DNA of 64,000 nucleotides, from the NCBI RefSeq assembly GCF_000425385.1, contig NZ_AUDI01000004.1:517277-581276 (forward strand), read 5' to 3'. Both the position numbers and the translations under genes were made by a program. Origin of the DNA: Pseudoduganella violaceinigra DSM 15887 (GTDB lineage Bacteria; Pseudomonadota; Gammaproteobacteria; Burkholderiales; Burkholderiaceae_D). This document shows, in pieces, positions 15,951 through 24,523 of the stretch. Every line of letters starts with the position of its first letter. Positions within the stretch are counted from its first letter, which is position 1. Below the pieces are notes generated by a model, which did not search any database, had not been told where the DNA came from, and was given only the letters and a program-made list of their open reading frames with translations.

Positions 15951-16125
15951 TTTTAAAAGGAGTTGTCCTGGCCCAGCCCAGGTTGCCCATTGTCGAAAAT
16001 CTTTACAATATGGCGTGGCTCGACAAGGTATCACTTTCTAATTGCTTGTTTGTATGCGCTATTTTCTCTTGGTATGGCTATTGCTTGTGAAGTCATCAGC
16101 GTCAATCCGTCTGAGGGAGAGAGAA

Positions 16126-16878
16126 ATGAGCGCATTGAAAGATTGCCGTTTGGCCATCGCCGGTCTTGGCTTGGCCTTGCTTGCCGCAACGGCCAGTGCC
16201 GATGTCATCTTCAATAACTTCAAGGGCCCCAATGCCGACGCGTATACGGAAGAGTATCGTGAAGCCGAGTTCGTCTTTGGCACGGTGCTCAATAGCCTCA
16301 ACGACACGACCATTAAGCAAATCGGCGTACGCTGGCAGCTGCTGCAGGATACCAACGTCAAGTTCCTGATCTGGGAAAGCGGCTTGGGCGGCTTGTATGG
16401 CAGCTTGGACTGGCCAGGCGGCAGTAACTCTCTTCTGTATTCTCAGACCAAGTTCTTTACAGCAGGCAGTTCGCTGGACTTCATTTATTCCGATCCGCTG
16501 TCTTTCAGCTTCGAGGCCAATAAGCGCTACGATATCGGCATCGCGTTTGAATCCGGTGCAGCAATTGGCAGCTGGGACGTTGTGAATGGCTGCTCGGCAG
16601 TCAATACAGCGCAGGGGGGATTCGAGTCGATCAACCGCAATGCAAACATCAGCGACTATAGTTCGCCGCGAAGTGACAATGGCTACGCTTGTGTCGATCC
16701 GCACATTCAATTGCTTGGCGATCGCCCGCAAGGCAGTGCGAATGAAGTACCTGAAGGCGTAACCTTGGCACTACTCCCGCTCGGCTTGGTGGGCATGGCG
16801 CTTGTCCGCCGGCGCCGCGCGCCGGCGACTACGTTGCTTCAGGCGGCGCCAACCCAGCAGCAGCCCCGTCGCGCTTAG
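16126..16878 (+). CDS. Exported PEP-CTERM-like protein
   Basis: 250 residues from the ATG at 16126, preceded by GAGGGAGAGAGAA. A signal peptide ends near TASADV. The mature part begins NNFKGPNADAYTE and is beta-rich, like other PEP-CTERM cargo with jelly-roll folds. The C-terminus has VPEGVTLALLPLGLVGMALV followed by RRRR, the Pro-Glu, hydrophobic helix and Arg-cluster signal processed by exosortase in bacteria with extracellular polysaccharide. The tail continues 20 residues past the arginines, longer than usual, and these codons overlap the convergent PepSY gene by 108 bp. Its function is probably at the cell surface or in the matrix. Confidence 0.75.
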   Translation: MSALKDCRLAIAGLGLALLAATASADVIFNNFKGPNADAYTEEYREAEFVFGTVLNSLNDTTIKQIGVRWQLLQDTNVKFLIWESGLGGLYGSLDWPGGSNSLLYSQTKFFTAGSSLDFIYSDPLSFSFEANKRYDIGIAFESGAAIGSWDVVNGCSAVNTAQGGFESINRNANISDYSSPRSDNGYACVDPHIQLLGDRPQGSANEVPEGVTLALLPLGLVGMALVRRRRAPATTLLQAAPTQQQPRRA

Positions 16879-18291
16879 CATCGCGCCCAGGGTACAAAGG
16901 GACGCCACCGTGACGTCCCATAACGGGCGGGTGCGCAGGGCGGCTGTGAAGTCGAGCTGGTGCAAGCCATTGAATAGCCAACGGTTCCACTTACTATTGC
17001 TGTCGCTGTGCTCCACCAGTGCGCCTTGGACAGGATCGATATAGAACATGGTCTCATCTGCCGAGTCGAATTGCACGCGCAGGACGGGGAAGGGGCGGTT
17101 TGCATGGTGGCTGTAGTAATAGCTGTCGCCACTGGTAATCCTCTCGTATGCCAGTATAGGCATAGCTGGCCGCGTGGCATGCACGGCCTTTACCAGCACT
17201 TCATCCGAAATCGAGTGCGCGGCGGCGCCGTCTTGCGTGTCCAGTAGGCTGCGCGCAGCGCGATCAAGCGCACTTAGGTATAGTTTTCCGCCGACCCGCC
17301 GCCATTCCAGCTCAAGCGCACCGGGGTGGGCGCGAATGACCCGATCCAGGTCGATAGACAAATCATCTTGGCTCAATGGGCCGCCCGCGAAGGCGAGGCG
17401 GTCCGCTTGTGTCACGCCTGGCGATGACAGCCAGTCGAACGGCGTAACGGAAAGCCAGCCGCTGAATAACCAGGTGAGCGTCACTGCGCCGATGCTCAGG
17501 CCGAGCCAATGATGCCAGGCCTGCCAGCCGCGATATGGAGACATTCGGCCACCGCCATAGCGCTGACGGAACCTCACGCGCTGTACACCTAATACCATGC
17601 CGGCCATGACCAGCACAAAGGCCGCCGCCGACGACCACATCACCGCCTGGCGCCAAGGCTGCCCATGTGTACGCAAAGGGGTAAAGTAGATCCAGTGGAT
17701 CACCGACCCGGCCCAGTTCCAAGCGCGTTCACTGCGCGTTGTATCTCGCACCAGCTCGCCTGTCCGGCCGGATACGTACAGCACACTGCCGACAGCATCG
17801 TCCGCTTCTACCCGGTATAGCGGCCGGTGCATTCTGACGGCGCCGAAAGTCCATTGATCCAGCTCGATTTTTTCGACTGTGAATGCCGCGGCGCCTGGGG
17901 CGGCGCCGCCGGCGGATGCTCGCGCGATCGCCTCAGTGATATGCAGCGCGGCCCCGGTGTCGGCCCAGACGGACGACCAGCGTCCATTTGCCAGGAAATG
18001 GAAAGCCGGCCGGTCCGCTACAGTGTTGATCTTGACGAAGTCGGGAACGCCAGGCTGCGCCGTGGATTGCCATGCATCCCACGCATTGACCTTGACCTGG
18101 CCCGCATTGAGCGGCGCGAGCCAGACCATGCGTTCCTGTGTACTCAGTTCGGGATACGGCACATACATCATGACGATGCCGGACCCAAACCACATCAGCA
18201 CCAGGACGCCAACTGCGATGCCCAGCCAGCGATGCAGAAGGTGCAGCCGACGTTTCCAGGAGCCCATGGCGCCAGCGATCAGTAGTGCCAT
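16771..18291 (-). CDS. PepSY-associated transmembrane protein
   Basis: 506 residues. The N-terminal KRRLHLLHRWLGIAVG is the conserved start of the PepSY_TM family, with four main membrane helices spaced across the protein (near 20, 205, 255 and 465) and PepSY-like periplasmic segments between (e.g. VLRVQFDSADETMFYIDP). Such proteins act with TonB receptors for siderophores, haem or corrinoids and are proposed to reduce or handle the ligand at the inner membrane. The ATG at 18291 overlaps the receptor stop by 13 bp; a start at 18267 (MGSWKRR) is also possible. It is cotranscribed with the receptor and probably under its riboswitch. Confidence 0.87.
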   Translation of the reverse strand: MALLIAGAMGSWKRRLHLLHRWLGIAVGVLVLMWFGSGIVMMYVPYPELSTQERMVWLAPLNAGQVKVNAWDAWQSTAQPGVPDFVKINTVADRPAFHFLANGRWSSVWADTGAALHITEAIARASAGGAAPGAAAFTVEKIELDQWTFGAVRMHRPLYRVEADDAVGSVLYVSGRTGELVRDTTRSERAWNWAGSVIHWIYFTPLRTHGQPWRQAVMWSSAAAFVLVMAGMVLGVQRVRFRQRYGGGRMSPYRGWQAWHHWLGLSIGAVTLTWLFSGWLSVTPFDWLSSPGVTQADRLAFAGGPLSQDDLSIDLDRVIRAHPGALELEWRRVGGKLYLSALDRAARSLLDTQDGAAAHSISDEVLVKAVHATRPAMPILAYERITSGDSYYYSHHANRPFPVLRVQFDSADETMFYIDPVQGALVEHSDSNSKWNRWLFNGLHQLDFTAALRTRPLWDVTVASLCTLGAMLSATGLLLGWRRLKQRSRRRAAPADKRHAHQAERE

Positions 18292-20381
18292 TGGACGGTC
18301 AGTTCGGCGTGTCGGCGCTCGCCCAGCAGATATTGGCTATCGCTGTACGAGGTACGGGCATACAGCTTGTCGGCGAGGTTGCGCAAGTTCAGCTGGAGCA
18401 GGATGTTGCGCTTGACGCTCCAACCCAGTGAGGCATCCAGCGTGGTGTAGGCAGGCAATGTTTGGGTGTTGCCGTTGTCAATGTAGCGTTCGCCGACATA
18501 GCGCACACCGAGCGCCGCACGCGAGCGCTCGGTACGGTAGTTAAGCCACAAGTTGGAGGAGATTTTCGGGACGTCGGCAGGGCGCTTGCCGGCGCGCGAG
18601 AGGTTGCCGCTTTCGATCAACTGGTCGAAGCGGGCATCGGTATAAGCTGCGTTGGCTTCCAGGCGCCAGGCTGGCGCCAGTGCGACGCTGGCACTGGCCT
18701 CGGCGCCTCTTGAAGACTGTGAACCGCCCTGGATCGACAGCGCTGGATTCGACGGATCGCGGGTGATGATATCGTCCTTGCTGATGTGGTAAAGCGCCGC
18801 AGTCCACTCCGCCTTACCGTTTGCCAGCGATTGTTTGATACCGGTCTCTACCTGGCGGGAACTAGTCAGTTTATAACGGCTGTTGGCCAGGTTCAGCGAC
18901 AGCAGGCTGGTGACCGGGTCGCTGCCGCTACTGACTTGGCCGTACAGAGATGTGTCCGGCGCCACTTTCCATGTCAGGCCGAGACGCACGGCGTTGGCAC
19001 GCAATTTGGAGCTGAAGCCTGCGGCACCCAGGAGGCTGGTACGCTCGACTTTGTATTGATCGTGGCGAACGCCGCCCAACAACAGCAGTGCTTCATTGAT
19101 GCTGTATGCATCCTCAAGGTACAGCGCGTTGGTGATGGTGTCGGTGGTGAAGTTCGGCCGCAGAGGATCCGGGCTGTCGAAAATCCCTGGATTGAAACCG
19201 ACAGCTGCCACCGTGGACGTGCCGCCGTAGGGAGCGTTATTCGTGTGCGTGAAATTGATGGTGGCCGCCTCCCATCCCGCCACGATGCGGTTGGCGCCGG
19301 CGTTCCAGCGCGCTTCGAGGCGATTGCCGGCCTGTTCCTGCTCATGCCGGATGGCGATGTAGTCATTGCGCTCGACGGCCTTGGCTTGCGTATTGTAAGA
19401 ATAGGATTCCGCGTTGCGCCAGTTGCGGTGTGCCTTCATGTAGGCCAGTTCGTTGCTGATGGTTAGCGCTGGCCCAGCGCGCCAGGTCAAGCGGGCAATT
19501 GCCTTGTTGTCCCTGAACGAAATATCGGCGTCGCCGATGTCGTAGTTCTGGTCGCGCAATTCGCGCGAGATGCGGCCGTCAAGCAGCGGTGTACCAAAAT
19601 AGCGTTGCGGCTTCTGTTCAACGTGATCGAGGGACAGGTCCAGGTCGAGATCTGCGGTCAACGCGTAGGCGAAGCTCGTCATGATTTTGCCATGACGGGA
19701 TTGGCCGCGATCGATGAATCCATCACTATGATCCGCGTAGGCGTCGATGCGGAACGCCGCCTTTTCGCCCAAGGGGCCGGTGGCGCCGATGCCGCCTCGA
19801 ACTGTCCTGCCGCCGCCGATACCGGCCATTGCCTCGACGCTGGCGGTGCGTCGCGGTGCCTTGCGCACGGCATTAATGGTCGCACCGGTGGTGCCGCTGC
19901 CGTAGACAATCGAGCCGGGGCCGCGCAGCACTTCGATGTAGTCGTAGCCCCACGGGTCGGCCGGATAGGTCGCTGTGCCTGAGCCTACCTGAGGACGCAC
20001 GCCGTTTTCCAGCAGCGCGATGGCGCTGTTGCCGCTGAAGCCGCGGGCGGAATAGGCGACACCGTTGCCCGGCGAGCTTGTGTCGGTCAGTCCGGTGGTG
20101 CGGGTGATAGCATCCTTGACCAGCAGGTCGCCGCGCGCCTGCATGGTGTCCGCGCCCAGCAAATCTACGCTGGCTGGCAGTTCCAGTAGCGTGATGTTCA
20201 AGCGGCTGGCCGTCGTACTCTCGCGCGCCAGTCCTAGTCCTTCATGCAATGACTCTCCCTGCACCGTGATAGTCGGCATCACGTCGGTCTGTTGCGCCCA
20301 GGCGCCGGAAGTGGAAAGTGCGGCGATGGTGGCAACGATGGGGCGCAGGGAGATGGCAAGGGTAGGACGGAACGGGATCAT
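18279..20381 (-). CDS. TonB-dependent receptor (siderophore-receptor type) under cobalamin riboswitch
   Basis: 700-residue outer-membrane receptor. A signal peptide ends at SGAWAQ. The plug domain carries ELPASVDLLGADTMQ, GVAYSARGFSGN and VLRGPGSIVYGSGTTGATI; the 22-strand barrel ends with the family's terminal aromatic, AELTVQWHY. By sequence type it belongs to the siderophore-receptor group. A cobalamin riboswitch lies in its 5' leader about 180 nt upstream, so the ligand may be cobalamin or another corrinoid rather than iron. Start ATG at 20381 has GAGAAG at 5 bp. The PepSY gene follows with overlap. Confidence 0.92.
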   Translation of the reverse strand: MIPFRPTLAISLRPIVATIAALSTSGAWAQQTDVMPTITVQGESLHEGLGLARESTTASRLNITLLELPASVDLLGADTMQARGDLLVKDAITRTTGLTDTSSPGNGVAYSARGFSGNSAIALLENGVRPQVGSGTATYPADPWGYDYIEVLRGPGSIVYGSGTTGATINAVRKAPRRTASVEAMAGIGGGRTVRGGIGATGPLGEKAAFRIDAYADHSDGFIDRGQSRHGKIMTSFAYALTADLDLDLSLDHVEQKPQRYFGTPLLDGRISRELRDQNYDIGDADISFRDNKAIARLTWRAGPALTISNELAYMKAHRNWRNAESYSYNTQAKAVERNDYIAIRHEQEQAGNRLEARWNAGANRIVAGWEAATINFTHTNNAPYGGTSTVAAVGFNPGIFDSPDPLRPNFTTDTITNALYLEDAYSINEALLLLGGVRHDQYKVERTSLLGAAGFSSKLRANAVRLGLTWKVAPDTSLYGQVSSGSDPVTSLLSLNLANSRYKLTSSRQVETGIKQSLANGKAEWTAALYHISKDDIITRDPSNPALSIQGGSQSSRGAEASASVALAPAWRLEANAAYTDARFDQLIESGNLSRAGKRPADVPKISSNLWLNYRTERSRAALGVRYVGERYIDNGNTQTLPAYTTLDASLGWSVKRNILLQLNLRNLADKLYARTSYSDSQYLLGERRHAELTVQWHY

Positions 20382-20559
20382 GGAAGCTTCTCTGTATTAA
20401 GGAAATTCGAGGTGCACCAGCCCACGCCCGGGCATAGCGCACGCCCGTGCGCAAAGCGTACGGATGCACGCACGACGGCCGTGTGCGGTTGCCTGAGCGA
20501 TCAAAGAAAAATTGCGAACTTATTTCTGGCCAAGCCACACCCCGTAGCTTGGTACATGC

Positions 20560-20760
20560 ATCGTGACTGGCCGGTCTTCTGGCTTGCCCTCATCCTTCCT
20601 GGTTCTTGCCTTCCCGCGCGTTGCGCAGTGGCGGATGAACCGAGTCGTCAGGCTTACAGCAGCGGGGGCTGCGCCGGACTGGTGCGAAATGAAAATCTCG
20701 CGTGTCACCGGCTTCCCGTTTCACCCTCCCGCTGACAAGCTGGAGGGCACCATTCACGTA
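20560..20760 (-). promoter_or_regulatory. Cobalamin (B12) riboswitch
   Basis: Read on the minus strand, all conserved blocks are present in order: GGTGCC near the 5' end, GGGTGAAACGGGAAGCCGGTG, CCGGCGCAGCCCCCGCTGCT with TGTAAGCCTGACG, then the B12 box AGCCAGAAGACCGGCC. Adenosylcobalamin binding normally turns off the downstream gene. The next gene in the sense direction is the TonB receptor starting at 20381. A small hairpin with CCAAGC/GCTTGG arms (20530-20552) follows and could belong to the expression platform, though no classical terminator T-run is directly attached. Apparent reading frames on both strands here are artefacts. Confidence 0.93.
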
Positions 20761-21060
20761 TTCGGCGCATTTTACTTGCAAATTGAAGCAGTCAGGGAGA
20801 ATTGTGCTCCGGGCGCGGTTCACGCATCAGCCGTCCAACGTGAAGTGCGCAGACAAATTCCTTGCTGGGCCGGTAGACACGCCGTACATCGCGTCCTGCA
20901 TTGCGTTGGTTGGTTAGCGGAATCGCGCCTGTACCCCTTGGAAATCGAGTCGTGAGGTAAAATCTTCCGCTATCGTGGCGCAGCCGGAGTGCTTTCCCGG
21001 CCTGATAATCAACTCGGCTGCGCTGAAGCGCGCCGGCTAACTCAAGGACCTTAGGACGTT

Positions 21061-21321
21061 ATGAGGCAAGCTGTATTTATGGGTGTGGGGGCGATCGTCG
21101 GCGCCATTGCTTGGTTGGCACTTCCTTCCGCTTCGCCGGTTCCGCAGATAGGTCGCGTCTTCCTTGGCGCGTTTATTGGGGTCGGGTTGCACGGCCTCAT
21201 CTTCGGCCAGCTATCTTTTGTTGGTCGCGGCGGCACACCCGTGCAAATTCATGGGAAATTGGCGCGGCTGATCAGCGGCTTGATGATCGTCACATCGGCA
21301 GTCTTTTCGGTATTGGGGTAA
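21061..21321 (+). CDS. Small hypothetical membrane protein
   Basis: 86 residues from the ATG at 21061, preceded by TTAGGA at 6 bp. Hydrophobic stretches near residues 4-22, 32-50 and 68-85 suggest two or three membrane helices linked by short loops (SASPVPQ, GRGGTPVQIHGK). No family was recognised. It is alone between two minus-strand TonB receptor genes, with the riboswitch region upstream on the other strand. Coding is supported by the ribosome binding site and the protein-like composition only. Confidence 0.6.
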   Translation: MRQAVFMGVGAIVGAIAWLALPSASPVPQIGRVFLGAFIGVGLHGLIFGQLSFVGRGGTPVQIHGKLARLISGLMIVTSAVFSVLG

Positions 21322-21481
21322 GAGGAGGGGGCCTTCGCGTTTGCCGCCATCGTTGTGGAGACACCGCTTCTACGCGAACTTGGCTCACGGCCAACACCGA
21401 GTACAACGGTTTGCCAAAATACTCCGTCGACCGGACGTGAAGGCTGCCGAGCTCAAAGCGCTCCTGCCACCTTCCAGCTAG

Positions 21482-21514
21482 GCGCCCGGCCTGCCAATTG
21501 GTAGGACCGGGCGC
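21482..21514 (-). terminator. GC-rich hairpin downstream of TonB receptor
   Basis: Arms GCGCCCGG and CCGGGCGC with a further CCT/AGG pair inside form a strong stem just after the receptor stop at 21527. No T-run follows on the minus strand, so it may stabilise the 3' end or act as a weak terminator. Confidence 0.45.
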
Positions 21515-21526
21515 TTGAGGAAACGA

Positions 21527-24280
21527 TTAGAACTTGTACTGCAGGTTGGCAAAGAACGAGCGGCCGCGCGGATCCCCATAAGTTGGGTCCCAGGTCACTT
21601 CGAAATAGCGCGACTGGTTGGTGAACGGCGGCGCCGTATCGAACATATTGATCAGGCCTGCGCGCAGCTTGAGGTTATTGTTGAACGAATAGCTGCCCGT
21701 CAAGTCCCACAGCGAATAGGCTTTCACGTCGCGGTCGTTCCAGCCTGGATCAGCCAGACCCGGAATATTCTGATCGCGATAGCCGGAGAAGAAGGTGTTG
21801 CCCAGGCTTACGTTGACAGGCCCCTGAGTCCAGTCAATATTGAGCTTATGGCGCCAGCGCTGCACGGCCTTATCGTCACGGAATACGCCCAGGCCGTTTG
21901 TCATCGGCGCATGCGGATCGGACTGGAACTTGTACTTGGTGATCAGCGTCCCGTCCAGGCTGGCGCTGAAGCGGCCCAGGGAGCTGGCATCGCCGCGCCA
22001 GTTCAACGCGATATCGACACCGGACGTGTTGAGCTTGCCGCGGTTCTCTTTTTTGAACTGAAGGAAGGACACGGCGCCATCGTCGTCCCGCACCACGATG
22101 TTCGGATCGTTGTAGTAGACCGGGTTGTCGAACACGGTTTGCTCGCCGATTTCCGAAATGATGTCGGTTTTGCGAATGATCCAGTAGTCCAGGCTGGCGT
22201 TCCAGTTATTGTTAGGTTGCAGCACCAGCCCGGCCGAAAACTGCTTGGATTTTTCCGGTTTCAGCTGCGGGTTGCCATAGCGGTCCAGATCGAACTGGGC
22301 CACTTCGCCCGAGATCGGGTCTTTCACGAAGCTGGCCGTGGTATCGGAGCGCACTGGCAGGAACATTTCGGCGATCGACGGTGCGCGGAATCCGGTGCCA
22401 AACGACGCTCGGCCCAGTATTTCCTTGCTTGGCCGGTAGCTGACTGCGATTTTCGGATTGGTGGTGTTCAGTGCCGGCGTGGTGATATTGGTCACCGGAT
22501 CATGCACACCTTTATAGCGGTCGTGGCGGATGGCGAACTGGCCTTCCCATTCCTTGCTGAACGGGGCACTGATTTCCGTGTAGATGCCGGCGATGTCGCG
22601 CGAGTTGGACGAATCGGCCAGCAAGGCGTCGGAACTGGCGCGGTCGCCCTGCACGTCGTTACTGCGCAGTGCTGTAGTGGCGGTGAATGCCGTCTTCTCG
22701 CGCCGCAGTTCGGCGCCCACAGCCAGCATGGCATCGCCACCGCCCAGCGTCGTCAGCGCATGGGTCAGTTTGCCATCGACGCTGTTGCTGGTGCCTTTGG
22801 AGATACGCGCTGCGTCATGGATTTTGATCGAATCCATGAACTTGCGCCCCGTGTCATCCGTGGCCGGGACAAAGGGATTGTATTGGCCAGCGGCCAAGCC
22901 AGCCAGCATCTTGCTGTGCGAAACCCAACCATCGATATCCAGGTCGGTGGCCTTGTTGACGCTGTGGCTATAGGCCGTATCGTAGTCCCAGGCCCCCACC
23001 TTGCCGGTGGCGCCCAACACGAAACGCGACGCTTTGCTGGTCACTTCCGAGGTGCGGCGGCCGGCGTCTGTCAGACGGAAACGGAAGTTAACCGGCGTGG
23101 TGATGCCGGTTTTGGCTTGCAGGTCGGCTGGCAGATAAATGCCTTCGGTGGTGCCGTTGATGCTGCTTGAGACGGCGGGCGAGGCGGCATAGCTGGTCCT
23201 GGCTTTGCTCAGCATAACTTCAGCAAACACCTGATGGGCGTCGCTGGCCTGGAACGTGGCGCGGCCGATAAAGCTTTGTTTCCTGGATTCGGGATAGACT
23301 TCCGAGTCGCCCATGTAGTTGAAGGAACAGCCTTCCGTGCCGCCGGGACCGAGCGGACGCACCACGTTCGGGCTGCCGTCCACGCAGGAGCTCTTACCAA
23401 AGTTGACGCGTTGCCTCGACGATGGCACCCAGGTGCCGCCGGGACCGGAGCCCTTCAGGTAGCCCGAACTATTCAAGGTCGCCAATTGGGCGTCGGTCAG
23501 CTCGACGTTGGCTGGGAAAGAGTAGCTCGACAGCTGTGGGGACAGGCGGTCGGGCAGGCTGTATTCCTGCATGAATTTGCGTTGCGAGCTGGCCAGCCGG
23601 TCGGTTTTCTGCACGTCCAGCGCGCCGAACACGTTGTAGCGGTCGGTGCTCAAATCGCCAAAGCCGCCGGACAGGGTAGCCGATTTCTTGCCGCCGCCGC
23701 CTTCGCTGGTACGCAACGCATACACGCTGGCATCGCCACCCTGATAGTCCTTGCGTGTGATGAAGTTGATCACGCCGCCCATGGCGTCGGTGCCGTAAAT
23801 CGCCGATGCCCCGTCTTTGAGCACTTCCACGCGCTGGATGGCGCCGGCCGGGATGTTGTTCAAGTCGACGCCGGAGTTGTCGCCAGGGCTGGCGAAGTTG
23901 GCCATGCGACGGCCGTTCAGCAGGACCAGCGTGCTCGAAACGCCCAGGCCGCGCAAGTTGGCGCCGTTAAAACCGCGTTGGCCGCCCATGACGTCGCTGA
24001 CGCTGGCGCCATCGGTCAGGCCGCCCACATTGGAGGAAATCTTTTGCAGCAGTTCGGCAGCCGTGGTGACGCCGGACTTATCGATATCTTCGCGCTTGAT
24101 GATTTCAACTGGCAGTGCCGATTCGCCCTCGATGCGCTTGATACTGGAACCGGTGATTTCCACGCGCGGCATGGTTTGCGCGTATGCGTTCAGGCTCATG
24201 CTGCCAAGCGCGAGTAATACAGCATGGGTGCATTGGGAGCGGCGGAATGCCGATGCCTTGTGCTTGCCAGGTATCTTCAT
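21527..24280 (-). CDS. TonB-dependent receptor, large plug/barrel type
   Basis: 917 residues from the ATG at 24280, which has AAGGAC upstream; a longer frame starting at 24367 is not needed. A signal peptide ends in LNAYAQ. The plug shows RVEITGSSIKRIEGE, LVLLNGRRMA and VEVLKDGASAIYGTDAMGGVI, typical of the CirA/iron-complex group with the long barrel also used for peptides and sugars. The barrel ends FFANLQYKF. The gene is divergent from a secreted cyanophycinase 243 bp away, which suggests it may take up products of that enzyme (a beta-Asp-Arg dipeptide), an inference from context only. Confidence 0.9.
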   Translation of the reverse strand: MKIPGKHKASAFRRSQCTHAVLLALGSMSLNAYAQTMPRVEITGSSIKRIEGESALPVEIIKREDIDKSGVTTAAELLQKISSNVGGLTDGASVSDVMGGQRGFNGANLRGLGVSSTLVLLNGRRMANFASPGDNSGVDLNNIPAGAIQRVEVLKDGASAIYGTDAMGGVINFITRKDYQGGDASVYALRTSEGGGGKKSATLSGGFGDLSTDRYNVFGALDVQKTDRLASSQRKFMQEYSLPDRLSPQLSSYSFPANVELTDAQLATLNSSGYLKGSGPGGTWVPSSRQRVNFGKSSCVDGSPNVVRPLGPGGTEGCSFNYMGDSEVYPESRKQSFIGRATFQASDAHQVFAEVMLSKARTSYAASPAVSSSINGTTEGIYLPADLQAKTGITTPVNFRFRLTDAGRRTSEVTSKASRFVLGATGKVGAWDYDTAYSHSVNKATDLDIDGWVSHSKMLAGLAAGQYNPFVPATDDTGRKFMDSIKIHDAARISKGTSNSVDGKLTHALTTLGGGDAMLAVGAELRREKTAFTATTALRSNDVQGDRASSDALLADSSNSRDIAGIYTEISAPFSKEWEGQFAIRHDRYKGVHDPVTNITTPALNTTNPKIAVSYRPSKEILGRASFGTGFRAPSIAEMFLPVRSDTTASFVKDPISGEVAQFDLDRYGNPQLKPEKSKQFSAGLVLQPNNNWNASLDYWIIRKTDIISEIGEQTVFDNPVYYNDPNIVVRDDDGAVSFLQFKKENRGKLNTSGVDIALNWRGDASSLGRFSASLDGTLITKYKFQSDPHAPMTNGLGVFRDDKAVQRWRHKLNIDWTQGPVNVSLGNTFFSGYRDQNIPGLADPGWNDRDVKAYSLWDLTGSYSFNNNLKLRAGLINMFDTAPPFTNQSRYFEVTWDPTYGDPRGRSFFANLQYKF

Positions 24281-24523
24281 GCGATCAGTCCTTGTAAATG
24301 GGGGTTCATCCGCAAGCAACATGCTTGCATCGCCCCGGTTGCGATGGAACAGTTTCAGTGTATGCAACTTTGCCCGGCTTGCGCGCGCCGGAACTTATGA
24401 AGATCGCTCTACGCATGAACCGTGTTGCAATGTTGCAACAAGGGCAATGGCGGCATGTGCTGGCCTTAAGGGCCCGATCAATGGCAACATGCACGGAATT
24501 CCATCGTGGTGAGGGGCTGGTAA

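Noticed and set aside
20563..20955. Open frames on both strands across the riboswitch
   Set aside because: Conserved RNA blocks of the cobalamin riboswitch explain the sequence; the frames have no starts with ribosome binding sites.
21515..23170. Open frame of 551 codons on the plus strand, opposite a TonB receptor
   Set aside because: Shadow of the receptor; no protein family signals.
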